A DNA stretch of 48,613 nt from Tepidiphilus sp. J10 (GCA_945897865.1 CAMDHJ010000009.1:1-48613); one strand, 5' to 3'; shown: positions 26,237 to 35,022, numbered from the stretch's first letter. The notes: generated by a model from the sequence alone, not told the origin. Made by a program: numbers and translations.

Positions 26237-26962
26237 ATGACAATGCTAACTAATTTCATTTATTGCAAAAAATCGGATATAGTTTTTGCCTATGTTCCAA
26301 AGGTCGCTTGTACGAACTGGAAATGCATTCTTCGGTATCTAGACGGGCATGCGAATTATCTCGATGCACAACTCGCTCATGACAGAAAACGCAGCGGACT
26401 TGCATATCTGTCTACTCTGGCCAGCGGATCGGACTTGCTTGCCAATCCCTACGTGCCCAAACTGACATGTGTAAGAAACCCTTTTACCCGCATCCTGTCG
26501 GCATATCTCAACAAAGTTAAACCCTTTGCTATTGATAACGCGGCAATCGAATGGGATCCCTATTTCCACATGGTCTTCCAGGAAATCGACGCTTTTCGCA
26601 AGCAACATCATCCGGCCCTCCCAGCAGTAAGTTTTTATTGCTTCCTCGACTGGCTGAAAACATCTGGGGCTCCTTTGACCAAGAATGAGCATTGGATACC
26701 GCAAACTGAGATCCTCGGCAAGGGCGAGGTAGCCTTCGACTACATTGGACATTTTGAGAATCTCGCGACCGATGCGCCAATTCTGCTCGAACGCATGGGG
26801 TGCGATATTCCGTTTCCTTCCCAGAAGGCCGTCAACTTTCCCTCGACACGCGCGACAGAATTGACAGGTAATTACTACTCCAGCATCGAAGTCGAGCAGG
26901 TCAGTCAGATTTATGCGTCAGATTTTTCATATCTGGGTTATGACCCATCCGCTTTGCCTTGA
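26237..26962 (+). CDS. Carbohydrate sulfotransferase (Sulfotransfer_2 family)
   Basis: This 241-residue protein carries both PAPS-binding motifs of the carbohydrate (Golgi-type) sulfotransferases. The 5'-phosphosulfate loop is VPKVACTNWK at residues 20-29, and the 3'-phosphate motif is CVRNPFTRILSAYLNK at 78-93, with Arg80 and Ser88 in place. Later NEHWIPQTE and FDYIGHFENL also fit the family. Enzymes of this fold move sulfate from PAPS to sugar hydroxyls. No signal peptide is seen, so it would act on cytoplasmic precursors before export. It lies between a GT2 gene and an FkbM gene and implies a sulfated glycan. Confidence 0.87.
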   Translation: MTMLTNFIYCKKSDIVFAYVPKVACTNWKCILRYLDGHANYLDAQLAHDRKRSGLAYLSTLASGSDLLANPYVPKLTCVRNPFTRILSAYLNKVKPFAIDNAAIEWDPYFHMVFQEIDAFRKQHHPALPAVSFYCFLDWLKTSGAPLTKNEHWIPQTEILGKGEVAFDYIGHFENLATDAPILLERMGCDIPFPSQKAVNFPSTRATELTGNYYSSIEVEQVSQIYASDFSYLGYDPSALP

Positions 26963-26976
26963 GACTGGATAATTAC

Positions 26977-27686
26977 ATGAGAAATTCGTTAAATACAGAT
27001 TCCATCAAGCTCCTCAACTCTCTGCTCAAGCAACCGATCGAGGCCGTTGTCGATGTGGGTGTTCAGTACAGCACGCCATTCCTGATGGAAGGCTATCCAG
27101 ATGCATTTCACCACCTAATCGAGCCGGTGACCATCTACCACGAATCCATACGCCAGAATTACAGCAAGTCCGGAATTAAATTTAACTTAATCGAGGCTGC
27201 AGCTGCCGATATCGAGGGGGTGTTATATCAACATCTGCAATGTCTCGATGGAGGAGGGAAGGTCACGCACTCCCAACTGATGACAGCCGAAAAAAACTCA
27301 CTCAAGGGCTTGCTCAAAATCGTCAAAACTCCCGTCGTCACACTGGATGCACTGTTCCCTAACCTGAGCAATTACCTGGTCAAATCGACGTGGATGGAAT
27401 TGAGGAAAAAATCATTCGCGGTGGGTCACAGACAATCAGAAATGCATCCGTCGTAATGATTGAAGCCCCACTATGCTCACTAACTTCGCGCACAATTCTT
27501 CTGGAAGAGTTGGGCATGCAACTCTTCAATATAACCGATATGTGTTATTACTTTGATCAGTTACAGCAGGTAGATCTGATCTTCGTCAATGCCGCCATGG
27601 TGAGTAAGGATCTAGATTACCAACCTTTCGCTAAACATACTCCTATTGTATGGTCTCAGTGGCATAAATTAGGAGTAACCAAGTAA
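26977..27686 (+). pseudogene. FkbM family methyltransferase, frameshifted
   Basis: The first frame (ATG 26977 to stop 27456) reads EAVVDVGVQYSTPFLMEGYP, a diverged SAM-binding start, and continues to TLDALFPNLSNYLVK. There the frame fails. The continuation IDVDGIEEKIIRGGSQTIRN, the FkbM hallmark, is in the next frame and runs to 27686. One extra A in the AAA run at 27382-27384 would restore a single protein of about 236 residues. It is either a recent pseudogene, a phase-variable switch or a sequencing error. It starts 14 bp after the sulfotransferase gene. Confidence 0.82.
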
Positions 27687-27761
27687 TTCTTGCAATCCGC
27701 AATAATACCAAAAGGAACGCCGCTTAAATCATCACCCTAGCGAAGGACGGTTGTTTCACCA

Positions 27762-27787
27762 GATTCCGGCGGAAGCCGGAATGACGG
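27762..27787. repeat. REP-like palindrome in a 378-bp spacer
   Basis: GATTCCGGCGGAAGCCGGAA followed by TGACGG is a variant of the same hairpin family as at 17587 and 19175. The spacer 27687-28064 also has a 51-codon open frame (27898-28053) starting MINSRRLASITLVFDEFEDF, with no known family, which may be a relic. Confidence 0.7.
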
Positions 27788-28064
27788 AATTTGAATAAAT
27801 AAGCACTTACCTAAAAACTAGATATCTATACAAGAAGGGGTCCGACAATTTTTCTCAATTCAGGAAGCAATTAGTACTGATAACATTCCAGCGTTGCATG
27901 ATCAATTCACGTCGATTAGCATCCATTACGCTGGTGTTCGATGAGTTTGAGGATTTCATCTTGCCAGAAAAGGTGCACCCGCACCCTCAATTTTGCCTTT
28001 TTGCCGGCATCAGAAAGCTAGGATTCGGTGTTCTGCAAGAGGCCATTTTATAATGGAGATATTA

Positions 28065-28724
28065 ATGACAGCCGATGAAAGATTCACAGGTCAGTATAAA
28101 CAAGACCAGTATATTTACGAAGAGTTTTTTAAGAATCGAAATAGTCCAGGCACATTTATTGAAGTCGGTGCCGACGATGGTCTGCGCTTCTCAAATACTC
28201 TTTTTTTTGAAAAAGAGCTCAATTGGAAAGGTCTATGTATCGAGCCAAAACCATCTATCTTTGGGACATTACTGGGAAATCGCAAAAGCGTCTGTATGCA
28301 ATGTGCTGTTTCTCAAGAGGATAACTCCGAAGTCGAGTTTCTTGAAATTGAGGGATATGGTAGACAGCTAAGTGGAATAGTCGGCAACTACGATACTAAG
28401 CATATTGAGCGGATCGAAAGAGAATCGAGCAATCCTCTGCTTATTCGAAAAAGCCTGATAACTGTCACCTGTCGCAGGCTGGATTCCCTTATTCATGAGC
28501 TTGGATTTGAATGCATTAACTTCTTATCAGTCGATACTGAGGGTGCTGAGTTATCAGTTCTTATGTCATTGGGTGACTGCATTAAGCAAGTTGACATCAT
28601 ACTTATCGAGAATAACTATCATAATAATTATGCAGAAGAGTTTCCTCCACTCGGTATTGAATTTTCCTTGCACAAAAAAATAATGCATGACGAAATCTGG
28701 GTTAACAAGAAATTCAAACCATGA
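28065..28724 (+). CDS. FkbM family methyltransferase
   Basis: This 219-residue intact FkbM enzyme has GTFIEVGADDGLRFSNTLFF as the SAM-binding loop. WKGLCIEPKP follows, then LDSLIHELGFECINFLSVDTEGAELSVL as the central hallmark, and IILIENNY near the end. It resembles the C-terminal domain of the protein at 20427 more than the frameshifted neighbour. ATG 28065 was chosen over 28053 because GGAGA at 28056-28060 fits as a ribosome site. It overlaps the next gene (ATGA). It probably methylates a sugar built by the neighbouring transferases. Confidence 0.88.
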   Translation: MTADERFTGQYKQDQYIYEEFFKNRNSPGTFIEVGADDGLRFSNTLFFEKELNWKGLCIEPKPSIFGTLLGNRKSVCMQCAVSQEDNSEVEFLEIEGYGRQLSGIVGNYDTKHIERIERESSNPLLIRKSLITVTCRRLDSLIHELGFECINFLSVDTEGAELSVLMSLGDCIKQVDIILIENNYHNNYAEEFPPLGIEFSLHKKIMHDEIWVNKKFKP

Positions 28725-30694
28725 ATATTTACGTAATTGGCACATCGAATGCAGTTAGATCAAATGCATATGCACAGCAATTAGAATTTTTACCTAATTA
28801 TAAATTGCTAGCTTCATGCAGGATGGGGGATGTCTCTTCATCTCACTTTGTCGTTGCTGCTGATGACATACGTCATTTGAATAGTTTTGTCGGCATAGAT
28901 GTAATATTGATAGACACGTTTATTAACGATGGTTTGATGCTCGCAAGTAGAAAGCTATCAGAAATCGACTTAACTGTAGGATACGAAGCACTGGCCCAGT
29001 CGATAGCCCAAGCGGCTCCGAATGTACCAGTATGGTTTCTGGATTTCTGCCCTCCCCCGCTTGATCAAACAGGGAAAAGCGCTTGGATACAATCTTTGCG
29101 CGGGGCAATCTTTTCGAACGCTTCAATTCGATCTGGTTATACAATCATTGAGAATGATGCTGAACATTTATGGTTTGTACATCCCGACATTCTTCATTAC
29201 CGCGTAGAGTTAACTTCTGTATTAATAGAACGATTATTTGGCGACATCTCAAATGTGGTGTCGGATCTTGCTAAACCAGCTAGCCAATCAGCGATTGGGG
29301 CGAGTTATTCACTGTTACCCGCTCCGCCATGGTCCTCTGGTTTGATATACAACACCTTGACCACCTCGACCTTTCATCGAATCAACAAAAACGATCAAAT
29401 CGCCACTGACAGTACTGCCCCGTTGGGTGTCTTATTTATTTCAACCAACAATCCATCTGATTATTTGGTTGCTGAGTGCGATGAAAGGAAGCTAGCCTTT
29501 CCAGCGTCAACCATATATGGACGCAAACTTGTTCGTTACTTGCAATTCCCAGATTGGTTTCGCCAGAATGCTACTAATGGAGTGAAATTAAAGGTGTTAC
29601 CCTTTGCAGAACTGGACTCCAGTTTTACGCAGCAATCCATGCCTAACTCACCAGCCATCCATTCGGATAACAATACTATCGGCACAGAAGTCGAAGTGAT
29701 AGGAATAGTTACGGCAAAAGGGAGTTCAACTTCTCCCTATTTTGAGACTGCATCCACGAGCAGACCGGAGGCTACTACTGTGGTGAAGCCCGCTTCTGTA
29801 ATAAAAAGAATCTATTTCGATTCTTTCTGGGCTGGCTTCAACCCCAAGACTGATCCGATATTTGGGGATTTGCTAGGTGAGATTGCAGACATTCAATACG
29901 CAACAGAACCGGATGATGCCGACCTGATTGTTTGTAGCTGGGCCAGTGGGCCTGAAAAGCCGGCAGATCGCCATCGGCAATTAAAGCGTAAATATGGTCG
30001 AAGCATGCTCTATTACACTGCCGAACATAATGGAGCAGGTCTGCCAGGCGAAAAACAAATCGACTTCACCATCTACGACTTTGCGTTTTCTCACTATCGA
30101 ATAGATAACACTCGCCATGCTTGGATGCCGAATTACGTCAGGCGCTATGGCATCAACGTTTTCAGCAAAGTTAATGAACTTTACTCGCAAAACATCAAAC
30201 AGCCAAAAACGCTCAACTTTCAATTTTGTTATAGTAACTCCGATTGTGATAGGCGGAATAAAGCTTTCCATACAATGAACAATTTGCTGCCTGTCGATTG
30301 CGGTGGAAAGTTATTCAACAATTCTGGTGTTTACTTGCCTCGCGACCAGAACTCCTACTTACAAGCCTTAGCAAAATATCGTTTTATTTTTGCATATGAA
30401 AATGCCTGCTACCCAAGCTACCACACAGAAAAGCTAATCAACGCTTTAATGGCCGGCAGTATCCCCTTATACTGGGGTGATGCTCTGGTTAGGCAGGTAT
30501 GGAACCGGGATTGCTTTATCGACCTGAATCTTGCGCCAGAAATGCAAATTTTTCACCAGATAGCAAGGGATCCAGAAAAATACTTCTCTGAGCATATAGA
30601 TGTGAGCGCAATTCCCTGTCCAAACGCTCGGGTACTTCAAAGTGCACTGTATAAACAATACACCCAAGCTTTCAGAACATTATTAGATTTGTGA
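28721..30694 (+). CDS. SGNH-like domain fused to GT10 fucosyltransferase
   Basis: This is a 657-residue fusion. The C-terminal part (about 365-650) is a family 10 glycosyltransferase. It starts IKRIYFDSFWAGFNP and has the hallmark YENACYPSYHTEKLINALMA from residue 559, followed by GSIPLYWGD. GT10 enzymes add fucose in alpha-1,3/1,4 linkage from GDP-fucose. The N-terminal 180 residues read MNIYVIGTSNAVRSNAYAQQ, then VILIDTFINDG and WFVHPDILHY. These resemble blocks I, III and V of SGNH hydrolases, so an acyl esterase or transferase activity is possible but unproven. A middle segment (190-340) is unassigned. The ATG overlaps the previous stop. The gene is AT-rich. Confidence 0.85.
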   Translation: MNIYVIGTSNAVRSNAYAQQLEFLPNYKLLASCRMGDVSSSHFVVAADDIRHLNSFVGIDVILIDTFINDGLMLASRKLSEIDLTVGYEALAQSIAQAAPNVPVWFLDFCPPPLDQTGKSAWIQSLRGAIFSNASIRSGYTIIENDAEHLWFVHPDILHYRVELTSVLIERLFGDISNVVSDLAKPASQSAIGASYSLLPAPPWSSGLIYNTLTTSTFHRINKNDQIATDSTAPLGVLFISTNNPSDYLVAECDERKLAFPASTIYGRKLVRYLQFPDWFRQNATNGVKLKVLPFAELDSSFTQQSMPNSPAIHSDNNTIGTEVEVIGIVTAKGSSTSPYFETASTSRPEATTVVKPASVIKRIYFDSFWAGFNPKTDPIFGDLLGEIADIQYATEPDDADLIVCSWASGPEKPADRHRQLKRKYGRSMLYYTAEHNGAGLPGEKQIDFTIYDFAFSHYRIDNTRHAWMPNYVRRYGINVFSKVNELYSQNIKQPKTLNFQFCYSNSDCDRRNKAFHTMNNLLPVDCGGKLFNNSGVYLPRDQNSYLQALAKYRFIFAYENACYPSYHTEKLINALMAGSIPLYWGDALVRQVWNRDCFIDLNLAPEMQIFHQIARDPEKYFSEHIDVSAIPCPNARVLQSALYKQYTQAFRTLLDL

Positions 30695-30985
30695 ACGCAA
30701 TTATCAAATTACTTATAGGCTGATTAATTCCTGAAGTACAACTCTTGCAAGTCAGTTTACGTAGCGAACTGTGTTAACTTAAGTACCACTCCACCACCAA
30801 GTAAAAGGAATACAGATAAAACTGTATAAGCAGGTCAACCACCACGCTTGCTGCCCAGGCTTGGCTGCTAGGCATCTGGCAGACCAGATCACAAGGATTG
30901 AACATTGGCCGGGGCGACAGAAGATTCAAGCTCCTATAATCCTCGGCCCCTCTACTGATTGTCGAAAGTAACCCTGGCGTTTTGA

Positions 30986-32272
30986 GTGAATTCGTTAACC
31001 AACCAGTTAAATCAAGCACGTGCCCTGATACAAGCGAATCGCTACGATGAGGCTGTCTCTATGCTTGTTCGCATTGTTCCAGCTTCTACCGATATGTGGT
31101 GGTTGCAAATGGAATTGGCGCGGGCACAACGTCATGGTCGCCTTGGGCGTGATAGGACGTGCCCTTATCGGCTCTTTTTTTCACCGTATTATTCAACCAA
31201 TCATTACCAGACCCTGCTACATAGTGTCTTGTTGAATTCAGGTGTGTTTATTGAGCCTGTCGATGCCAACGGACTAGAGATTCTGATAGATGATGTTCTG
31301 AGCAAAGACGGCACATGTTTGTTTCATCAACACTGGTTGAAAGAGATTTATCGCGGTCTTTCACCAGATCGGCATGGTTTCGATCAAATTGATCGTTATT
31401 TTGGATATCTGCGATTGTTTCGAGCACTGGGCGGAAAGGTGCTTTGGACTGTACATAATTTGTTTGACCATGATCTTGAACCAGATGATCGGGTACTGAA
31501 TCAATATTGCTTACGTCTTATAGCAAAATTGGCTGATCGCATTCTGGTTCACGGTGCCGAAGCAATTCCACTCGTCGAGCAGGCTTGTGGCTTTGAGGTG
31601 GCTTACAAATGCAGTCTTCTTCATCATCCGCTTTACGATTCTCTCGTTCTGACGTTACCAGCGATTCCCCCGGAATTGCGAGGCATAAAACTGGCTACTG
31701 ATTTGATCTTTCTTTGTTTTGGACAGATCCGTCCCTACAAGGGGGGGGGAGATTTACTTCAACGTTACCTTGACGCATTCAATTCCGGTAAGTTGGCTGG
31801 CACAAAGTTGATTATTGCTGGCCTGGTTCAGGATCGTTCTTTACTTCGCGAAATTGAAAATCTGCCGTCCGATACTCGGCGGCATGTAATGTTAATCAAC
31901 CGCCGAGTCAGCGATGCTGAGCTGGCTTGGCTTTGTCAGCATGCGGATGTGGCGGTGTTGCCTTATCGGAATATCCTGACCTCGGGCAGTTTTTATCAGG
32001 CAACGACGCATGCGCTGCCAACCATTGTGCCGGCAAGCGGTATGTTCAAATCCGCCATCAAGGATGGTATCAACGGTTTGCTCTATGCCAATGAGGCTGA
32101 CCTTGGTGCAACGTTGATACGTGCATACGTGCTTGGTAAATCGCAATTGAAGAAAATGGGTCAAACCGCTTTACAACTTTGTCAGCACCAATCGGCATCC
32201 GGGCTGGTCGCGCAACGCTATCAAAGCGTGCTGGAAAGCATGTTGCCGGAACCCAGTGTCTGCGAATTCTGA
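30986..32272 (+). CDS. GT4-like glycosyltransferase with internal G9 tract
   Basis: This 428-residue GT-B transferase has a short TPR-like start (residues 1-45). An acceptor half follows (LEILIDDVLSKDGTCLFHQH, VLWTVHNLFDHD), then a donor half with CFGQIRPYKGGGDLLQRYL and DVAVLPYRNILTSGSFYQAT. Pattern and order resemble GumK/beta-mannosyltransferase-type enzymes. The codons for Lys252-Gly255 contain nine consecutive G (31741-31749), so slippage would switch the gene off. The start is GTG at 30986. A TATAAT at 30935 with a poor -35 may serve as promoter in the 291-bp spacer upstream, which holds no gene. It overlaps the next gene by 17 bp. Confidence 0.85.
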   Translation: MNSLTNQLNQARALIQANRYDEAVSMLVRIVPASTDMWWLQMELARAQRHGRLGRDRTCPYRLFFSPYYSTNHYQTLLHSVLLNSGVFIEPVDANGLEILIDDVLSKDGTCLFHQHWLKEIYRGLSPDRHGFDQIDRYFGYLRLFRALGGKVLWTVHNLFDHDLEPDDRVLNQYCLRLIAKLADRILVHGAEAIPLVEQACGFEVAYKCSLLHHPLYDSLVLTLPAIPPELRGIKLATDLIFLCFGQIRPYKGGGDLLQRYLDAFNSGKLAGTKLIIAGLVQDRSLLREIENLPSDTRRHVMLINRRVSDAELAWLCQHADVAVLPYRNILTSGSFYQATTHALPTIVPASGMFKSAIKDGINGLLYANEADLGATLIRAYVLGKSQLKKMGQTALQLCQHQSASGLVAQRYQSVLESMLPEPSVCEF

Positions 32273-33605
32273 ACAAGGCCTGAATTCATTGGGACGGGAT
32301 GAGATATCCGTTGCGGCACCAGGCCAGAGATCTTTGCGTCGTTTGGTGGTGCTTGATCCTGGCTATGGTCACCAGAATGCCCACCACCACTCGGTCAATC
32401 TCGCTTTGGCATCGGATATTTCCATGGCAGATATGGATGTGTTGGTTCTGGCCTCACAGGAATTGACAGCGTCAACCATTGAATCTGCCGCAAGTAAGGG
32501 TGTCACGGCGATTCCCTGGTTCACGATTCCGCGCTATCCCGACCACGCAGAAACCCTGGGCGCGCAAGCCTACGAAGATTTAGCGCACGCATTTTCAGAA
32601 CAGGTTTTGGCTTTGTTCGAACAGGGCATTGTGGAATCCGAAGCTACAGTGTTGCTGCATACTGGTTTTGCTTTCCATTTTTATGGTCTGGCTTTAGCGC
32701 TCCTGAAACTGCAGGGGCGTATACGTGGACATTGGATTGCACTGACCATGTTTGCGCCAGGCGCAGAGCCTCACCCAGATAGCGGCGAGCTGTTCCTGCT
32801 AGAAGACGGTCGAGTTTTGTTGCGTTATCGGATGGCGCTGAAGTTGTTACATCGTGCAGCGCATCGAGCTGGCGTCAAAATGACCCTCGCCTCGCCGACG
32901 CGAGGCTATCAGCGTACTTTTCAACAACTTTGGCCAGACCCGGTAGTGCTGCACCCGGCGGTTAATTATCAGCCTCTTTGCCAAGGGGTCGTTGCAAGGA
33001 AGGCTGGGAAATATTCCGTATTGCTCTACCTGGGGTGTCCAAAACGCGAAAAGGGTATGGAGTTTGCTTTGAAGCTTGGCATGGCAGCCGCAACACGTTT
33101 TCCACATGTCTACCTGACGTTTCATTTCAATACCGGATTTCACGGAGCTGAACGTTTTGCCGAACAGGTCTCCGCGTTACGACTGGCTGGGCAGAAATTC
33201 GATAACGTCGGTATTTTGGAAGGCAATCTCTTACAGCCGGAATATGACGCGCTACTGGTGAACAGTGATTTGGTCTGTCTGCTTTATGATCCCGCGCATT
33301 ACCGTTTGAAAACTTCCGGCGTTTTCTGGGATGTGTTGCGTTGTGAACATGCCGCTTGGCTGGTTACCCAATCAAGTTGGATGGATCACGAGTTGGTTGA
33401 ACTCGGTATCGATGCCGAGACTGTGCAATATGATGATGTAGCAGGGGCTCTTGCGTGCATTGAACGGCGGATGAACATCCGCTCGGTTCAACTTACACCG
33501 GCGTCATCAACTACGCAGGAGTATCGGCAACATCTTTGCCGTTCCCTGGCCGGTTGGTTGATGGAAGTTGTTGAATCAGGAGGCGAAAGTTCACATGGCG
33601 GGTGA
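32256..33605 (+). CDS. GT-B-like glycosyltransferase, family uncertain
   Basis: This 449-residue protein starts with a GTG inside the end of the previous gene. RRLVVLDPGYGHQNAHHHSVN resembles the glycine-rich first loop of GT-B enzymes. A second Rossmann half begins near SVLLYLGCPKREKGMEFALK, with LEGNLLQPEYDALLVNSDLVCLLYDPAHYRLKTSGVFWDVL as its donor-site region. The ending VVESGGESSHGG is low in structure. No standard family was recognised with certainty. The coupling to the GT4-like gene suggests that the two enzymes act on the same glycan. Confidence 0.75.
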   Translation: MSANSEQGLNSLGRDEISVAAPGQRSLRRLVVLDPGYGHQNAHHHSVNLALASDISMADMDVLVLASQELTASTIESAASKGVTAIPWFTIPRYPDHAETLGAQAYEDLAHAFSEQVLALFEQGIVESEATVLLHTGFAFHFYGLALALLKLQGRIRGHWIALTMFAPGAEPHPDSGELFLLEDGRVLLRYRMALKLLHRAAHRAGVKMTLASPTRGYQRTFQQLWPDPVVLHPAVNYQPLCQGVVARKAGKYSVLLYLGCPKREKGMEFALKLGMAAATRFPHVYLTFHFNTGFHGAERFAEQVSALRLAGQKFDNVGILEGNLLQPEYDALLVNSDLVCLLYDPAHYRLKTSGVFWDVLRCEHAAWLVTQSSWMDHELVELGIDAETVQYDDVAGALACIERRMNIRSVQLTPASSTTQEYRQHLCRSLAGWLMEVVESGGESSHGG

Positions 33606-33630
33606 GCGAAGTAATTAGCGAAGCAAGCGA

Positions 33631-33720
33631 AGGGTCAGGTCTTGCATTGCAATATTTCAAACAACAAAATTCCCGCATGAAACCTCCTTAACCGTCTGGA
33701 AACATTCCACGATTGTATAG
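33631..33720 (+). pseudogene. 5' remnant of a REP-associated transposase element
   Basis: The 20-bp end AGGGTCAGGTCTTGCATTGC at 33631-33650 is identical to that before the intact transposase at 35731. The following sequence to about 33720 also resembles the intact element's leader and first codons (an ATG after CCCGC, then a disrupted RPLR-like stretch with an early stop). The rest of the gene is gone. Confidence 0.6.
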
Positions 33721-33809
33721 GGCTAAAAGTTTGAATTTCTGAGCGCTTGGTGGGAGGCTTGTCTGACGTGGTCAGCAATTGGGTTTGATTTTTGGTGGGG
33801 GTGTTGAAC

Positions 33810-34211
33810 ATGCATACGTACGAAACTGACATTGTTGCCTGGGCAAATGAGCAGGCGGGACATATTCGTGCAGGTCGATTTGACCTTTTGGATGTCGACC
33901 ATATTGCCGAGGAGATTGAGGACGTGGGCAAAAGTGAGCAAAGAGAATTGGCCAACCGGATGGCATTGTTATTGCCTCACTTGCTCAAGTGGGAGTATCA
34001 ACCTGACCGCCAAACAGCAAGTTGGCAACGAACCATGAATGAGCAGAGAAAGGGCATCAAAATGCGTCTAGCAAAAAGCCCAGGTTTGCTGCCAATGATC
34101 ACAGATGCGGACTGGCAAGCTGAGATTTGGGCTGATGCCGTTGCACAAGCGGCTAGCAGGAGCATTGGAGCAGGAGCATTGCAGGAGCATTGGGGTCAGG
34201 TCTTGCATTAA
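33810..34211 (+). CDS. DUF29 family protein with altered C-terminus
   Basis: This 133-residue protein has the DUF29 pattern: YETDIVAWANEQAGHIRAGR, HIAEEIEDVGKSEQRELANR, LLPHLLKWEYQPDRQTASW and the IKMRLAKSPGL segment. DUF29 proteins are helical, of unknown role and common in cyanobacteria and proteobacteria. The usual C-terminal end is missing. After QAASRSIG the frame runs into three slipped copies of CAGGAGCATTG and then the transposon-like end, which supplies the codons for GQVLH and the stop. The ATG at 33810 follows a G-rich ribosome site. The gene may be damaged by recombination. Confidence 0.75.
   Translation: MHTYETDIVAWANEQAGHIRAGRFDLLDVDHIAEEIEDVGKSEQRELANRMALLLPHLLKWEYQPDRQTASWQRTMNEQRKGIKMRLAKSPGLLPMITDADWQAEIWADAVAQAASRSIGAGALQEHWGQVLH
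34194..34210. repeat. Third copy of the transposase-element end
   Basis: GGGTCAGGTCTTGCATT matches the first 17 bases (after the initial A) of the 20-bp ends at 33631 and 35731, in the same orientation. It overlaps the last codons of the DUF29 gene and precedes the RelE/Xre pair. Confidence 0.85.
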
Positions 34212-34256
34212 CGCATCGACTGGTAGTAACGAATTTGACTCGACTTGCTGTTAGCT

Positions 34257-34273
34257 GTTAGCTTTAAGCTAAC
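34257..34273. promoter_or_regulatory. Palindromic operator candidate before RelE/Xre pair
   Basis: GTTAGCTTTAAGCTAAC is a perfect 8+1+8 palindrome. It lies 8 bp before the toxin ATG and over the expected -10 region of a TTGACT (34235) promoter. It is a natural autoregulation site for the Xre antitoxin. Confidence 0.5.
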
Positions 34274-34281
34274 ATTTGCAC

Positions 34282-34536
34282 ATGTACCAGATCGAATACA
34301 GCAAGCAGTCTATTCGCACACTCAGACGCATGCCGACGAATATGGCGATGCTGATTCGTAGCAAGATCGAGGCAGTGGCGCAAGACCCGTTTGGTGCGCA
34401 GGGCGTCAAAAAACTGGTCAGCCGAGACGGATACCGGCTTCCTGTTGGCGACTGGCGGGTGCTGTATCTTCTGGACGGCCAGCGGCTGCGGGTGCTGGTT
34501 ACGGAAATCGGGCCACGAGGAGGTATATATCAATGA
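34282..34536 (+). CDS. RelE-family toxin
   Basis: This 84-residue RelE-fold protein reads YQIEYSKQSIRTLRRMPTN, then IRSKIEAVAQDPFG, then the core SRDGYRLPVGDWRVLYLLDG and a short ending. The G-x-x-R-x-x-x-G-D-x-R-V-x-Y pattern is the hallmark of RelE mRNA interferases that cut mRNA on the ribosome. ATG 34282 lies at the family start. Its stop overlaps the ATG of the antitoxin (ATGA), which has a strong AGGAGGT site inside the toxin gene. Confidence 0.9.
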   Translation: MYQIEYSKQSIRTLRRMPTNMAMLIRSKIEAVAQDPFGAQGVKKLVSRDGYRLPVGDWRVLYLLDGQRLRVLVTEIGPRGGIYQ

Positions 34537-34904
34537 ATATCCAAACCATCAACCGCGACGGCAAACCGGAATACGTGGTGCTGCCGTGGGCGGATTACCA
34601 GGCGCTGCTTGAAGCGGCGGAAGATGCCATCGACAGCGCATTTCTTGATGCATTCAGGAACAAACTGGCTTTCGGCGCGGATGAAACAGTTCCCGCCGCT
34701 GTGCTTGACGCACTGCTGGCCGGCGCCAACCCGGTCAAGGTATGGCGTGAATATCGCGGGCTGACGCAGGATGCGTTAGCCGCCCAGGCCGGCATCAGTA
34801 AGGCTTACCTGTGCCAGATCGAGACGGGCAAGCGCGATGGGGCCATCAAGACCTTGCGCGCCATCGCAGCAGCGCTTGACGTTACTGTTGATGACCTGGA
34901 ATGA
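34533..34904 (+). CDS. Xre-family antitoxin with Phd/YefM-like N-terminus
   Basis: This 123-residue protein starts with PEYVVLPWADYQALLEAAED, which resembles the toxin-binding part of Phd/YefM-type proteins. It ends with an Xre helix-turn-helix (WREYRGLTQDALAAQAGIS, then AYLCQIETGKRDGAIKTLRA). The layout, DNA-binding domain at the C-terminus, is known for RelE partners. The AGGAGGT at 34518-34524 supports the ATG. The strong ribosome site suggests antitoxin excess, as expected. Confidence 0.9.
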   Translation: MNIQTINRDGKPEYVVLPWADYQALLEAAEDAIDSAFLDAFRNKLAFGADETVPAAVLDALLAGANPVKVWREYRGLTQDALAAQAGISKAYLCQIETGKRDGAIKTLRAIAAALDVTVDDLE

Positions 34905-34959
34905 AGCTCCCGCTCCAGCAGAGCGGGCCGGACGCTGCAAGCGAATGACCCCAATGTCC

Positions 34960-34994
34960 TTGACACAGCCCATAACAGACCAGAAAATCTGGTC
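34960..34994 (+). promoter_or_regulatory. Promoter with overlapping palindrome before Phd/VapC pair
   Basis: A consensus -35, TTGACA (34960-34965), is followed after 17 bp by GAAAAT (34983-34988). The -10 lies inside the perfect palindrome GACCAGAAAATCTGGTC (34978-34994). This is the usual layout for toxin-antitoxin autoregulation. Transcription would start about 28 nt before the antitoxin ATG. Confidence 0.55.
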
Positions 34995-35022
34995 AGTTTA
35001 AAGGCTATACATAGGAAGCGGG

